From positions 62,001 through 126,000 of the forward strand of contig NZ_JADKYX010000014.1 of assembly GCF_016093545.1 (NCBI RefSeq): 64,000 bases of DNA, read 5' to 3'. Made by a program: the position numbers and the translations under genes. The notes beneath the pieces were generated by a model that was not told where the DNA came from, searched no databases, and worked only from the letters and a program-made list of their open reading frames with translations. This document shows positions 17,577 to 25,253 of this stretch, piece by piece. The DNA comes from Massilia rhizosphaerae (GTDB taxonomy: Bacteria > Pseudomonadota > Gammaproteobacteria > Burkholderiales > Burkholderiaceae_D). Numbering within the stretch: position 1 is the stretch's first letter; each line of letters starts with the position of its first letter.

Positions 17577-18595
17577 TCCGCAGTCGCCTCGGCAAACAGC
17601 TGGACTTCGATCTCACCGTTGTCGGCGAGCTCCTTGACCTGCGCCATGATCTCGCGGCGGGTCTGCAGGATGCGCGACATCGGCACCGGGCCGGACCGCT
17701 TCATGAGGTCTTCGAAGCTCTGCGCCTGGCGTTTCGGCATCGCGCCGAGCAGGGCCACGCGCAGCGCGGGTTCCGCGCCCTTGAGCGCGATCGCCCACTG
17801 CTCCAGCGGGATCTCGTCGAGCAGGCGGGTGATGGTCTGCTCGGTCTGTTTCGACAGGATGAAGAAGTCGTACATCGACATCTCGATCTGCGAGACCACG
17901 TCCGGATCGTGCGCGCGCAGCAGCTCGACCATCGACGCGCGGTTGTTCGGCAGGCGGTTCAGGATCTCGGCCGCCTGGCGCACGCCTTCCACGGTGGCGC
18001 TCTGGGTGTCGAGCGCGGACAGGCAGCGCTGCACCAGCTCTTCCAGCTCGGACAGCAGGTCGCGGTCGATCTCTTCCAGGCGCGCCAGGTTCAGCAGCAC
18101 CAGTTCGCGGCCGTCTTCCGGCAGCGCGTCGATGATCTGGCCGGCCAGCGCGGGCGGCAGGAAGGCGAGGAACACGGCCTGCATCTGCACGTGCTCGGCG
18201 GCGATGTAGTCGGCCAGCCACTTCGGCGACGCGTACTGCAGGCGCGCCATCATCGGGCGGATCGCGTCGCCGTAGATCGTGTTGAGCACGGAATTCGCAA
18301 TCTCGCTGCCCAGCGCCAGGTCGAGCGAGCGCTTGAGGTAGCTGCGCGACGCGCCGTGCAGGCCGCTTTGCTGGCGGTAGTCGTCGAAGAATTTCTGGAT
18401 CGAGTTCTTCACGGCGTCGACCTTGATGCCGCTCATCCGGCTCATCACCTGGGTCAGCTCGATCAATTCCTCGCGTTCGAGGCAGCGCAGCACGGCCGCG
18501 GCCGGTTCTTCGCCGATGGACAGCAACACGATCGCCGCCTGTTCGACCGGGCTCAGCACCGCTTCCTGCACGTCGTTATTGTTCAGATCCGCCAT
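17573..18595 (-). CDS. fliG: Flagellar motor switch protein FliG
   Basis: The 340-residue product has the N-terminal segment VEQAAIVLLSIGEEPAAAVL, the middle motif GLHGASRSYLKRSLDLALG, and the C-terminal torque helix region EDLMKRSGPVPMSRILQTRR. FliG joins the MS ring to the C ring and contacts MotA. It overlaps fliF by 20 bases. Confidence 0.96.
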   Translation of the reverse strand: MADLNNNDVQEAVLSPVEQAAIVLLSIGEEPAAAVLRCLEREELIELTQVMSRMSGIKVDAVKNSIQKFFDDYRQQSGLHGASRSYLKRSLDLALGSEIANSVLNTIYGDAIRPMMARLQYASPKWLADYIAAEHVQMQAVFLAFLPPALAGQIIDALPEDGRELVLLNLARLEEIDRDLLSELEELVQRCLSALDTQSATVEGVRQAAEILNRLPNNRASMVELLRAHDPDVVSQIEMSMYDFFILSKQTEQTITRLLDEIPLEQWAIALKGAEPALRVALLGAMPKRQAQSFEDLMKRSGPVPMSRILQTRREIMAQVKELADNGEIEVQLFAEATAE

Positions 18596-20327
18596 TTTTC
18601 TTTTGCACCCATTGTTTGACCACTTCTGCCACCCGCTCCGGCTCTTTACCCGCCAGGACCTTCAGGTGGTCGACCATCACATCCACGGCCGAACCGGCCG
18701 GGGGCAAATCGTATTCCTCGAGCAGCGCCTGGACCGGCAGCGTGCCGCCCGCCGAAGCCGTCTCCGGCGCCGCCAGCGCGCCCGCCGCGGCATTTGCAGC
18801 CGGGGCCGGCAACGCGCCGGCGCTGTGCGCGGCCGGCAGGGCGTTGCCTGCGCCGGCCTGGACGGTTGCCAGGGTCGGGGCGACGGCCGCCGCCTGCGGG
18901 GCGACGCGCCGGGTCAGCATGCGCATCAGCGGACGCAGGATCAGGAGCCAGCCGAGCAGGGCGCCGATCGCGTACATGGCGTAGCCGGCCATGTCGACGA
19001 TGTTGTCGCGCTCCTGATACCACGGCCCGACCGCGACCGGGGCCGGGAAGGACAGCGAGGACACCGTCAGCACGTCGCCGCGGGTGGCGTCGATGCCCAG
19101 GCCGCCGCGCAGGATCTTGTCGATATTGGCGATCTCGGCCGGGGTCCAGCCCGTCTTCGGCGACGCGGCCCTGGCGTTGTTCAGCACCACCGCCACCGAC
19201 AGCTTCTTGAGGCGGCCGCGCGAGCGCTTGATCTGGGTGATCGCGCGGTCGTAGGCGTACTGGCGCGTCGTCGCATTCTTGCGCGCGCTGCCGTCGTCGG
19301 GCTGGGCGTTCGATCCGGCCGCGGCGCCGTTGGCACCGTTCGCGGCGTTCGGATCGGCCGGCGGATTGCTCGCGACCGGCGGACGGTTCGACAGCGTGCC
19401 CGGCACGCCCAACGCCATGCGGCTCTTTTCCATCTCTTCGCGCATCGCTTCGCTGGTGACTTTCGGGTCTGCGCCGTATTTCTCCTGCGTTTCCTCGATC
19501 TTGTCGTTGTCGACGTCGGCCGTCACGCTGACCTTGAAGTTGTCGTTGCCGAGCACGGGACCGAGCAGGCCGGCCACGTTGGCGCGCACGTCGTCCTGGT
19601 AGCGCTTGGCGGCGGCGTCGCCCTGGGCGGCGCCGTCGAAGCCTTCGGTCAGGTCCACGCGCGACGACAGGTAGTTACCGTTCTGGTCGACGAGCGACAC
19701 GCGGGCGGGTTCCAGGCCCGCGACGCTGCCCGCGACGAGATTCACGATCGCGGCGATCTGTTCGTTCGACAGCGTGTGGCCGGGCTTGACCGCCACCACC
19801 ACGGAGGCCGACGATTTATCGCCGTCGCTCGCGACGAACGACGACGACTTGGCGATGGCCAGGTGCACGCGCGCCGAGGCGATGGCGTCCAGGGTCAGGA
19901 TCGACTGCGCCAGCTCGCCCTCGAGGCCGCGGCGGAAGCGCACGTCCTGCACGAACTGCGACACGCCCAGCGGGTCGTTCTTGTCCATCAATTCCAAGCC
20001 GGCCGGCAGCTGCGCGGTGACGCCCTTGGCGGCCAGCAGCATGCGCACCTTGCCCAGCTGGCCGGTCGGGACCATCACCTGGCCGGAATCCGGGTGGATG
20101 CGGTAGGGCACGTGCTCGGCGTCGAGCACGCTCATCATGTCGCTGGCGGCGACCTTTTCGTGGGCGCCGAATACCGGCTTGTAGCTGGCCTGGTCGTTCC
20201 ACATGTACAGCATGACCGCCGCGGTGATGCCGATGGCCAGCACCAGCATCGGGGTCAGGTTCTTGGACAGCGCGGGCGGCAGGGCCAGGCGCTTGCCGCC
20301 AAAGGCGGACTTGAGAGTGGCAATCAC
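18576..20327 (-). CDS. fliF: Flagellar MS-ring protein FliF
   Basis: The 583-residue protein has an N-terminal membrane segment (LTPMLVLAIGITAAVMLYMW). Ring-building motifs include QLPAGLELMDKNDPLGVSQ, then LEGELAQSILTLDAIASARV and PARVSLVDQNGNYLSS. A second membrane segment lies near residue 440 (IVDMAGYAMYAIGALLGWLL). The cytoplasmic tail is Ala-rich and ends in a FliG-binding segment. It forms the MS ring that houses the export gate. Confidence 0.96.
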   Translation of the reverse strand: MIATLKSAFGGKRLALPPALSKNLTPMLVLAIGITAAVMLYMWNDQASYKPVFGAHEKVAASDMMSVLDAEHVPYRIHPDSGQVMVPTGQLGKVRMLLAAKGVTAQLPAGLELMDKNDPLGVSQFVQDVRFRRGLEGELAQSILTLDAIASARVHLAIAKSSSFVASDGDKSSASVVVAVKPGHTLSNEQIAAIVNLVAGSVAGLEPARVSLVDQNGNYLSSRVDLTEGFDGAAQGDAAAKRYQDDVRANVAGLLGPVLGNDNFKVSVTADVDNDKIEETQEKYGADPKVTSEAMREEMEKSRMALGVPGTLSNRPPVASNPPADPNAANGANGAAAGSNAQPDDGSARKNATTRQYAYDRAITQIKRSRGRLKKLSVAVVLNNARAASPKTGWTPAEIANIDKILRGGLGIDATRGDVLTVSSLSFPAPVAVGPWYQERDNIVDMAGYAMYAIGALLGWLLILRPLMRMLTRRVAPQAAAVAPTLATVQAGAGNALPAAHSAGALPAPAANAAAGALAAPETASAGGTLPVQALLEEYDLPPAGSAVDVMVDHLKVLAGKEPERVAEVVKQWVQKKNGGSEQ

Positions 20328-20343
20328 GATCGGTTTGTTCCTG

Positions 20344-20706
20344 TCAGACCGGCAGCTTGAGCAGCTCGTCGACGGCGCCCATCACTTTGTTACGGACCTG
20401 CATCAGCATCGAAAAGGACAGATTGGCCTGTTGCGACGACAGCATGGCGCCGACCAGGTCGTCGCTCTTGCCGCTGTCCACGTCAGCCATCTTCTGGTTG
20501 GCCACCTGCTGGTCCTGGTCCACGCTGACCAGCGCATTCTTCATGCTCTGCGCGAAGGAAAAGTTGCCGCCATCGCCCAGGGTGGGGTGGCCGCCATCCA
20601 TCGCCGGCGCCACGACGCCGAGGCGGCTGGCATCGTTGGTGAGGGCTGCCAAGTCTGCCCGGATCAGGCCGGCAAGTTCAGTTCCCATCGTGTTCATCGC
20701 TCCCAT
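20344..20706 (-). CDS. fliE: MS ring-rod junction protein FliE
   Basis: The 120-residue product has the FliE C-terminal pattern LVGAMLSSQQANLSFSMLMQ and VRNKVMGAVDELLKLPV. FliE links the MS ring to the proximal rod. Three in-frame ATGs (20706, 20697, 20688) are possible starts; a GGGAG motif 11 bases before 20688 makes the shortest form plausible. It is the first gene of the long leftward run. Confidence 0.9.
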   Translation of the reverse strand: MGAMNTMGTELAGLIRADLAALTNDASRLGVVAPAMDGGHPTLGDGGNFSFAQSMKNALVSVDQDQQVANQKMADVDSGKSDDLVGAMLSSQQANLSFSMLMQVRNKVMGAVDELLKLPV

Positions 20707-20758
20707 GCTTAAGGTTGTGGGTTGTGACTTTTAGTAAATGTTGCCTTCGCTGGCGGGC

Positions 20759-20773
20759 GTTACATTTGTTACA
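20759..20773. repeat. GTTACA direct repeat, 9-bp period
   Basis: GTTACA occurs twice, separated by TTT, about 55-70 bases upstream of the fliE start. The spacing is close to one helical turn, so it may be a binding site for a flagellar regulator. No factor can be named. Confidence 0.4.
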
Positions 20774-20976
20774 ACAGCCGTTGGCAAAAAGAAAATTGTT
20801 AAATTTCCAGTGCCACACTGTGGCTTGGTTTCTCCCGCAGAACCGAGGAGAATATCAGCGGTCTCGTCGGTACCCAGAGTGATTTTTTGTTTTCCCCAGC
20901 GCAGTAACGGCATCTTACCGTAGGGCAATGGCGAATTCAAAGGGGAAAATCAAATGGCGTGACACAATTTCCCGGT

Positions 20977-20982
20977 TATAAT
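20977..20982 (+). promoter_or_regulatory. Candidate sigma-70 -10 element for fliM-flhA
   Basis: The hexamer is a perfect TATAAT in an AT-rich stretch, 57 bases before the fliM ATG. No good -35 lies 16-18 bases upstream, which suggests an activator-dependent promoter. Confidence 0.45.
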
Positions 20983-21039
20983 AGTTGCCCAGAGGAATGA
21001 AAAGAAAGCATCTCTGCTTATCATTTTTTTAATTTGACC

Positions 21040-21894
21040 ATGCCGATTGCAAACCCCGACACCGCCCAGCAGCACCAAGTGCTCGACCCCTCCCTGCTAG
21101 GGCGTCCGGTACATCTGCTGCCCCAGTTTGCGACGCGTCTCCAGGAGGAACTGGAAGCCGCGATGCAGGGTAGCGCCCGTCGTTACTGGGCCGGATGGCG
21201 CCTCGAACACGTCGAATTCGGCCGTGTGCCGCAAGACCACGGCCTGCGCTGGATGGCCGTGCTGGGCGCCCTGGGCACCGTCGCGGTGACGTTCGAGCGT
21301 GGTTTATTACTGACACTGTTGGAACGGCGCTACGGCGGACGTAGCGCAGGCGCAACGCAACGCGACCCGCAAACGGTGCGCGTGACGGCCACCGAGGAAC
21401 GGCTGAGCGTCGTCTTGACGCAACAGATGGTGGATTTGTTGTATGCACGCGTCGCTGTCAGTGTGGCAATGGAGGTCGCGCCGCGGCCCGTCCCGGCCAA
21501 TGCCGTGGTTGCTTCGGCAATGCCCGGCGAGAGCAACTGGGCCGTGTGCGTGCGGGTACGTGATAACAACGACAATACCGGCCAGTTCTGGATCGCGCCC
21601 GACCAGCAACTGATGGCCACGATCCTGGGCACGCTGCGCCCAGAAAATGTCCGCCCGACCACCGCGCGCGGTCCGGCCGAGCCGCTTGCGACCAGGCTCC
21701 AGGTCAAACTGGACGGCCGTCTGGTCAGCAAGGAAATCACCCTGGGCGCATTGTTCGACCTCAAGGTGGGCGACGTGATTCCGGTGAACGTGGGCCGGGC
21801 CGACGTCCTGCTCGACGAGGCGCGGTTGTTCACCGCCGCCGTCGCCGAGCACAAAGGCAAACTGTGTTTAACCTCTTTTGAAGACGCCGAGTAA
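21040..21894 (+). CDS. fliM: Reduced FliM-like motor switch protein
   Basis: The ATG at 21040 gives 284 residues, against about 320-340 for a typical FliM. No ribosome site is obvious. The C-terminal part (about 205-284) is a SpoA/SurA-type domain shared by FliM, FliN and SctQ (LQVKLDGRLVSKEITLGALF, DLKVGDVIPVNVGRADVLLD). The middle shows a degenerate CheC-like region (LLERRYGGRSAG). The N-terminal EIDALL-type CheY-P binding motif is absent. Position before fliN-P-Q-R supports FliM. A short FliM fits a lateral (LfiM-like) system; an SctQ-like role is the alternative. Confidence 0.8.
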   Translation: MPIANPDTAQQHQVLDPSLLGRPVHLLPQFATRLQEELEAAMQGSARRYWAGWRLEHVEFGRVPQDHGLRWMAVLGALGTVAVTFERGLLLTLLERRYGGRSAGATQRDPQTVRVTATEERLSVVLTQQMVDLLYARVAVSVAMEVAPRPVPANAVVASAMPGESNWAVCVRVRDNNDNTGQFWIAPDQQLMATILGTLRPENVRPTTARGPAEPLATRLQVKLDGRLVSKEITLGALFDLKVGDVIPVNVGRADVLLDEARLFTAAVAEHKGKLCLTSFEDAE

Positions 21895-21899
21895 TCAAC

Positions 21900-22277
21900 A
21901 TGAACCTGAACGATCAATTCGCCGCGAGCGCCGATAGCGACGATAGCGACATCCTCATCGACGACGCACCGGTTGCCGACGAATCCGCGCACGCACCGGC
22001 GGCCGCCCCGAAAGCGGCCCAGCGCCTGCCGCAGATGATGCGCCGCATCCCGGTGACGCTGACGCTGGAAGTAGGTTCGGCCCGCATCTCGCTGCAGGAA
22101 CTGATGGCGATCGGCCCGGACAGCGTGCTGCCGCTCGACGCCATGGCGGGCGAGCCGCTCGTCATCAAGGTCAACGGCGCCGCGATCGGACGCGCCGAAG
22201 TGGTCGTCGCGGGCGAGCAGTACGGCCTCAAGGTGATCGATCTGGACGGCCTGAACCTGGACCTGATCGCGTCATGA
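21900..22277 (+). CDS. fliN: Flagellar motor switch protein FliN
   Basis: The 125-residue protein has an acidic, low-complexity N-terminus. Its C-terminal SpoA domain (IPVTLTLEVGSARISLQELM, MAGEPLVIKVNGAAIGRAEV) is typical of FliN. It forms the base of the C ring with FliM. It follows fliM by 5 bases and overlaps fliP by 4. No fliO intervenes between fliN and fliP. Confidence 0.93.
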   Translation: MNLNDQFAASADSDDSDILIDDAPVADESAHAPAAAPKAAQRLPQMMRRIPVTLTLEVGSARISLQELMAIGPDSVLPLDAMAGEPLVIKVNGAAIGRAEVVVAGEQYGLKVIDLDGLNLDLIAS

Positions 22278-23053
22278 CGTTGCAACGCCGCGGCGCCGCC
22301 GTGCGCCGCCACGCGCCGGTCATCGTGGCCGGCGCCGTTCTTTTGCTGGCCAGCGCGGGCGTGTGGGCCGCCCCGGCGGGACAGGACGTCCTCCCGGGCG
22401 TGATCCCCGGCTCCTCCAGCGGCCTGACGGTGAAGTCGCAGATCCTCGTCCTGATGACCATCCTCGGGCTGCTGCCCGTGATGGTCATGATGATGACGAG
22501 CTTCACGCGCTTCGTGATCGTGTTGTCGCTGCTGCGCCAGGCCCTGGGCCTGCAGCAGGGCCTGCCCAACCGGATCGTCACCGGCGTGGCGCTGATCCTC
22601 ACGCTGCTCGTCATGCGCCCGGTCGGCGAGCAGGTCTGGAACGAGGCCTTCGTCCCGTACGACAAGGACAAGATCTCGCTGGAGCAGGCGCTGAAGATCG
22701 CCGAGGTGCCGCTGTCGCGCTTCATGCTGGCCCAGACGAGCAAGACGGCGCTGGCCCAGATCGCGCACCTGGCCGGCGAGCCGGCCGAGATGAAGCCGAT
22801 GGAGCGCGGCTTCACCGTGAAGCTGGCCGCGTTCGTGCTGTCCGAGCTCAAGAGCGCGTTCCAGATCGGCTGCATGTTGTTCATTCCGTTCCTGATCATC
22901 GACCTGGTGGTGTCGTCGGTGCTGATGGCGATGGGCATGATGATGCTGTCGCCCCTCGTCATCTCGCTGCCGTTCAAGCTGCTGCTGTTCGTGCTGGTCG
23001 ATGGCTGGACCCTGACCGTGAATACCCTCGTCGGCAGCATCCACGGCATCTAG
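22274..23053 (+). CDS. fliP: Flagellar export gate protein FliP
   Basis: The 259-residue protein has a signal-like first segment. The FliP signatures LLPVMVMMMTSFTRFVIVLS and LRQALGLQQGLPNRIVTGVA are present, as is the C-terminal SELKSAFQIGCMLFIPFLII. FliP is the main subunit of the FliPQR export pore. It directly follows fliN. Confidence 0.97.
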   Translation: MTLQRRGAAVRRHAPVIVAGAVLLLASAGVWAAPAGQDVLPGVIPGSSSGLTVKSQILVLMTILGLLPVMVMMMTSFTRFVIVLSLLRQALGLQQGLPNRIVTGVALILTLLVMRPVGEQVWNEAFVPYDKDKISLEQALKIAEVPLSRFMLAQTSKTALAQIAHLAGEPAEMKPMERGFTVKLAAFVLSELKSAFQIGCMLFIPFLIIDLVVSSVLMAMGMMMLSPLVISLPFKLLLFVLVDGWTLTVNTLVGSIHGI

Positions 23054-23072
23054 CCGGCTGCACACTACTCGT

Positions 23073-23342
23073 ATGACTCCTGATATCGCCGTCGACTTCG
23101 TCGTCGAAGCCCTGCAGCTGGTGATGCTGCTCGTGATGGTGCTGGTGGTGCCCGGTCTCGTGGCCGGCGTCATCGTCGCCCTCGTGCAGGCCGCCACCCA
23201 GATCAACGAGCAGACGCTGAGCTTCCTGCCGCGTCTTCTCGTGACCCTGCTGGCCCTGATCCTCGCGGGTCACTGGATGACCGGCAAACTGATGGACTAT
23301 TGCGTGAGCGTGTTCCAGCGCGCCGCGACCCTGGTCGGCTGA
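23073..23342 (+). CDS. fliQ: Flagellar export gate protein FliQ
   Basis: The 89-residue protein has two membrane helices (LVMLLVMVLVVPGLVAGVIV and LLVTLLALILAGHWMTGKLM). Between them lies the family stretch LVQAATQINEQTLSFLPRL. Its stop overlaps the fliR start (TGATG). Confidence 0.95.
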   Translation: MTPDIAVDFVVEALQLVMLLVMVLVVPGLVAGVIVALVQAATQINEQTLSFLPRLLVTLLALILAGHWMTGKLMDYCVSVFQRAATLVG

Positions 23343-24121
23343 TGCTCGAAGTCTCCCACCTGCTGCTGCCGATCATCAGCGCGCTGTGGTGGCCGTTCTG
23401 CCGCATCATGGCGCTGCTGTCGACGGCGCCCGTCATCGGCGACGCGCTGGTGCCGGTGCCCGTGCGCGCGCTGCTGTCCGTGGTGCTCGCGTTCCTGATG
23501 CTGCCGCTGACGAAAGGCGCCGTGATGCCCGACCCGTTCTCGCTCGCCGGCGTCGTCGTGATGGTCGAGCAGGCCGTGATCGGCGGCGTGATCGGCCTCG
23601 CGCTGCAGCTGACGATGGCCGTCGTGAACATGCTCGGCTTCCTCGTCTCGAGCCAGGTGGGCTTTTCGATGGCGCAGATGAACGACCCGTTGAACGGCCA
23701 GCAGTCGGACGTGATCTCGGGCCTGCTCGGCATCGTCGCGATCCTCGTGTTCTTCGCGGTCGACGGCCACCTCGTGCTCGCGGGCGTGCTGGGCCAGAGC
23801 TTCAAGGCCTGGCCGGTCGGCGGCGGCTACGACAACCTGCTGCTGCAGACGGTGGCGCTGAACGTGGGCTGGGTGTTCTCGGCCGCGATCCTGCTGGCGC
23901 TGCCGATCGTGTTTTCGACGATGGTGGTGCAGATCGGCTTCGGTTTCCTGAACCGCGTGGCGCCGTCGCTGAACCTGTTCTCGCTGGGCTTTTCGCTGGT
24001 GACGCTGTTCGGCCTGATGATGCTCGTGCAGGTCGTGCGCTTCATCCCGGAACACTACGTGCAGATGACCAACCAGGTGCTGGAGATGCTCCAGCAGCAG
24101 ATGAGGGCGGGCCATGGCTGA
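23342..24121 (+). CDS. fliR: Flagellar export gate protein FliR
   Basis: The ATG at 23342 overlaps the fliQ stop and gives 259 residues; the in-frame start 42 bases earlier lies inside fliQ. Five to six membrane segments are visible. The family motifs MAVVNMLGFLVSSQVGFSMA and LPIVFSTMVVQIGFGFLNRV are present. FliR completes the FliPQR pore. It overlaps flhB by 8 bases. Confidence 0.94.
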   Translation: MLEVSHLLLPIISALWWPFCRIMALLSTAPVIGDALVPVPVRALLSVVLAFLMLPLTKGAVMPDPFSLAGVVVMVEQAVIGGVIGLALQLTMAVVNMLGFLVSSQVGFSMAQMNDPLNGQQSDVISGLLGIVAILVFFAVDGHLVLAGVLGQSFKAWPVGGGYDNLLLQTVALNVGWVFSAAILLALPIVFSTMVVQIGFGFLNRVAPSLNLFSLGFSLVTLFGLMMLVQVVRFIPEHYVQMTNQVLEMLQQQMRAGHG

Positions 24122-25253
24122 CGGGACCGGCGGCGACAAGACAGAAAAGGCTTCGGCCCAGAAGCTGAAGAAGGCGCGCGAGGAGGGCCATGTCGTCCGC
24201 TCCAAGGACCTGGCCACCGCGGTCGGGATCCTGGCCAGCATGAAGCTGTTCGTGTTCCTGCTGCCCGATTACCTGGAATCGTTCCGGTCGCTGTTCCGGC
24301 TCGTGTACGCGCCGCTCGGCGCGGCGGGCGCGGTCGAGAACGCGATGTCGGTCGTGTGGAGCGGCGCCGCCGTGCTGCTCGTGAAGATGGTGCTGCCCTT
24401 GCTGGGCGTGCCGCTCGCGATCGTGGTGGCGAGCATCGTGCCGGGCGGCCTGATGTTCTCGACGAATAACCTGATGCCGAAGTTCGACCGCTTCTCGCCC
24501 GTGAAGAACCTGGGCCAGCTGGCATCAGGCAAGCACTGGACGACGTTCGCGACGTCGGTGGCCAAGGCGGCGCTGCTGGCGGTCGTGCTCGTGCACGTCG
24601 TGCGCTCCGCGCTGACGGCATGGGTCGACCTGCAGCGCATGCCGCTGTCCGACGCGCTGCTGCATGGCGCCGGCATGATGTTCGACGGCCTGATGTCGCT
24701 GGTCGCCGTGTTCGTGCTGTTCGCGCTGATCGACGTGCCGCTGCAGGTCTTCATGTTCGCCCGCGGCCAGCGCATGAGCAAGCAGGAAGTGAAGGAAGAA
24801 TACAAGAGCACCGAGGGCAAGCCCGAGATCCGTGCGCGCATCCGCCAGCTGCAGCAGCAGATGGCACGCCGCAACGTGAACAAGACGGTGCCGTCCGCCG
24901 ACGTGGTGATCGTGAATCCCGAGCACTACGCGGTCGCGCTGAAGTACGACACCAAGCGTGCGGAAGCGCCGTTCGTGGTGGCCAAGGGCATCGACGAGAT
25001 GGCCCTGTATATCCGCCAGGTCGCGGCGAAGCACCAGATCGAGACGATCGCGCTGCCGCCGCTGGCGCGTGCCATCTACAACACCAGCCAGGTGCAGCAG
25101 CAGATTCCCGCCGCGCTGTACCAGGCGGTGTCGCAGGTGCTGAACTACGTGCTGCAATTGAATGCTTTCCGTGCGGGGCGGCGCCAGGCGCCCCCGCGTT
25201 TCCCGAATGACGTGGCCGTGCCGGCCGCATTGAGTGAGGTATCCCCGACATGA
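24114..25253 (+). CDS. flhB: Flagellar export switch protein FlhB (NPEH variant)
   Basis: The 379-residue protein starts with the FlhB motif KTEKASAQKLKKAREEGHVV and has four membrane segments. The cytoplasmic autocleavage site reads N268-P-E-H271 instead of the common NPTH. Cleavage occurs after the Asn in this family, so it should still work. The C-terminus (FVVAKGIDEMALYIRQVA, then IALPPLARAIYNTSQV) is standard. It changes export specificity from hook to filament together with FliK. Confidence 0.95.
   Translation: MADGTGGDKTEKASAQKLKKAREEGHVVRSKDLATAVGILASMKLFVFLLPDYLESFRSLFRLVYAPLGAAGAVENAMSVVWSGAAVLLVKMVLPLLGVPLAIVVASIVPGGLMFSTNNLMPKFDRFSPVKNLGQLASGKHWTTFATSVAKAALLAVVLVHVVRSALTAWVDLQRMPLSDALLHGAGMMFDGLMSLVAVFVLFALIDVPLQVFMFARGQRMSKQEVKEEYKSTEGKPEIRARIRQLQQQMARRNVNKTVPSADVVIVNPEHYAVALKYDTKRAEAPFVVAKGIDEMALYIRQVAAKHQIETIALPPLARAIYNTSQVQQQIPAALYQAVSQVLNYVLQLNAFRAGRRQAPPRFPNDVAVPAALSEVSPT

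Larger units (their letters stand above)
20707..21039. promoter_or_regulatory. Divergent fliE / fliM control region
   Basis: These 333 bases hold no credible gene. They must carry the promoters for the leftward fliE run and the rightward fliM run. The sequence is clearly more AT-rich than the flanking genes. It contains a perfect -10 hexamer TATAAT at 20977-20982 facing fliM (the -35 is poor) and a GTTACA-TTT-GTTACA direct repeat at 20759-20773 on the fliE side. I could not find a convincing sigma-54 or sigma-28 site. Confidence 0.6.

Noticed and set aside
20785-20825. A TGGCAC-containing sigma-54-like site facing fliE
   Set aside because: TGTGGCACTGGAAATTTAAC lacks the GC at the required -12 spacing.
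20731-20940. A 69-codon minus-strand frame in the fliE-fliM gap
   Set aside because: It has no ribosome site, starts with TTG, has no family features and lies within the control region.
20997-21032. An 11-codon frame (MKRKHLCLSFF) upstream of fliM
   Set aside because: AGAGGA abuts its ATG with no spacing, so translation is unlikely; no attenuator structure was seen.
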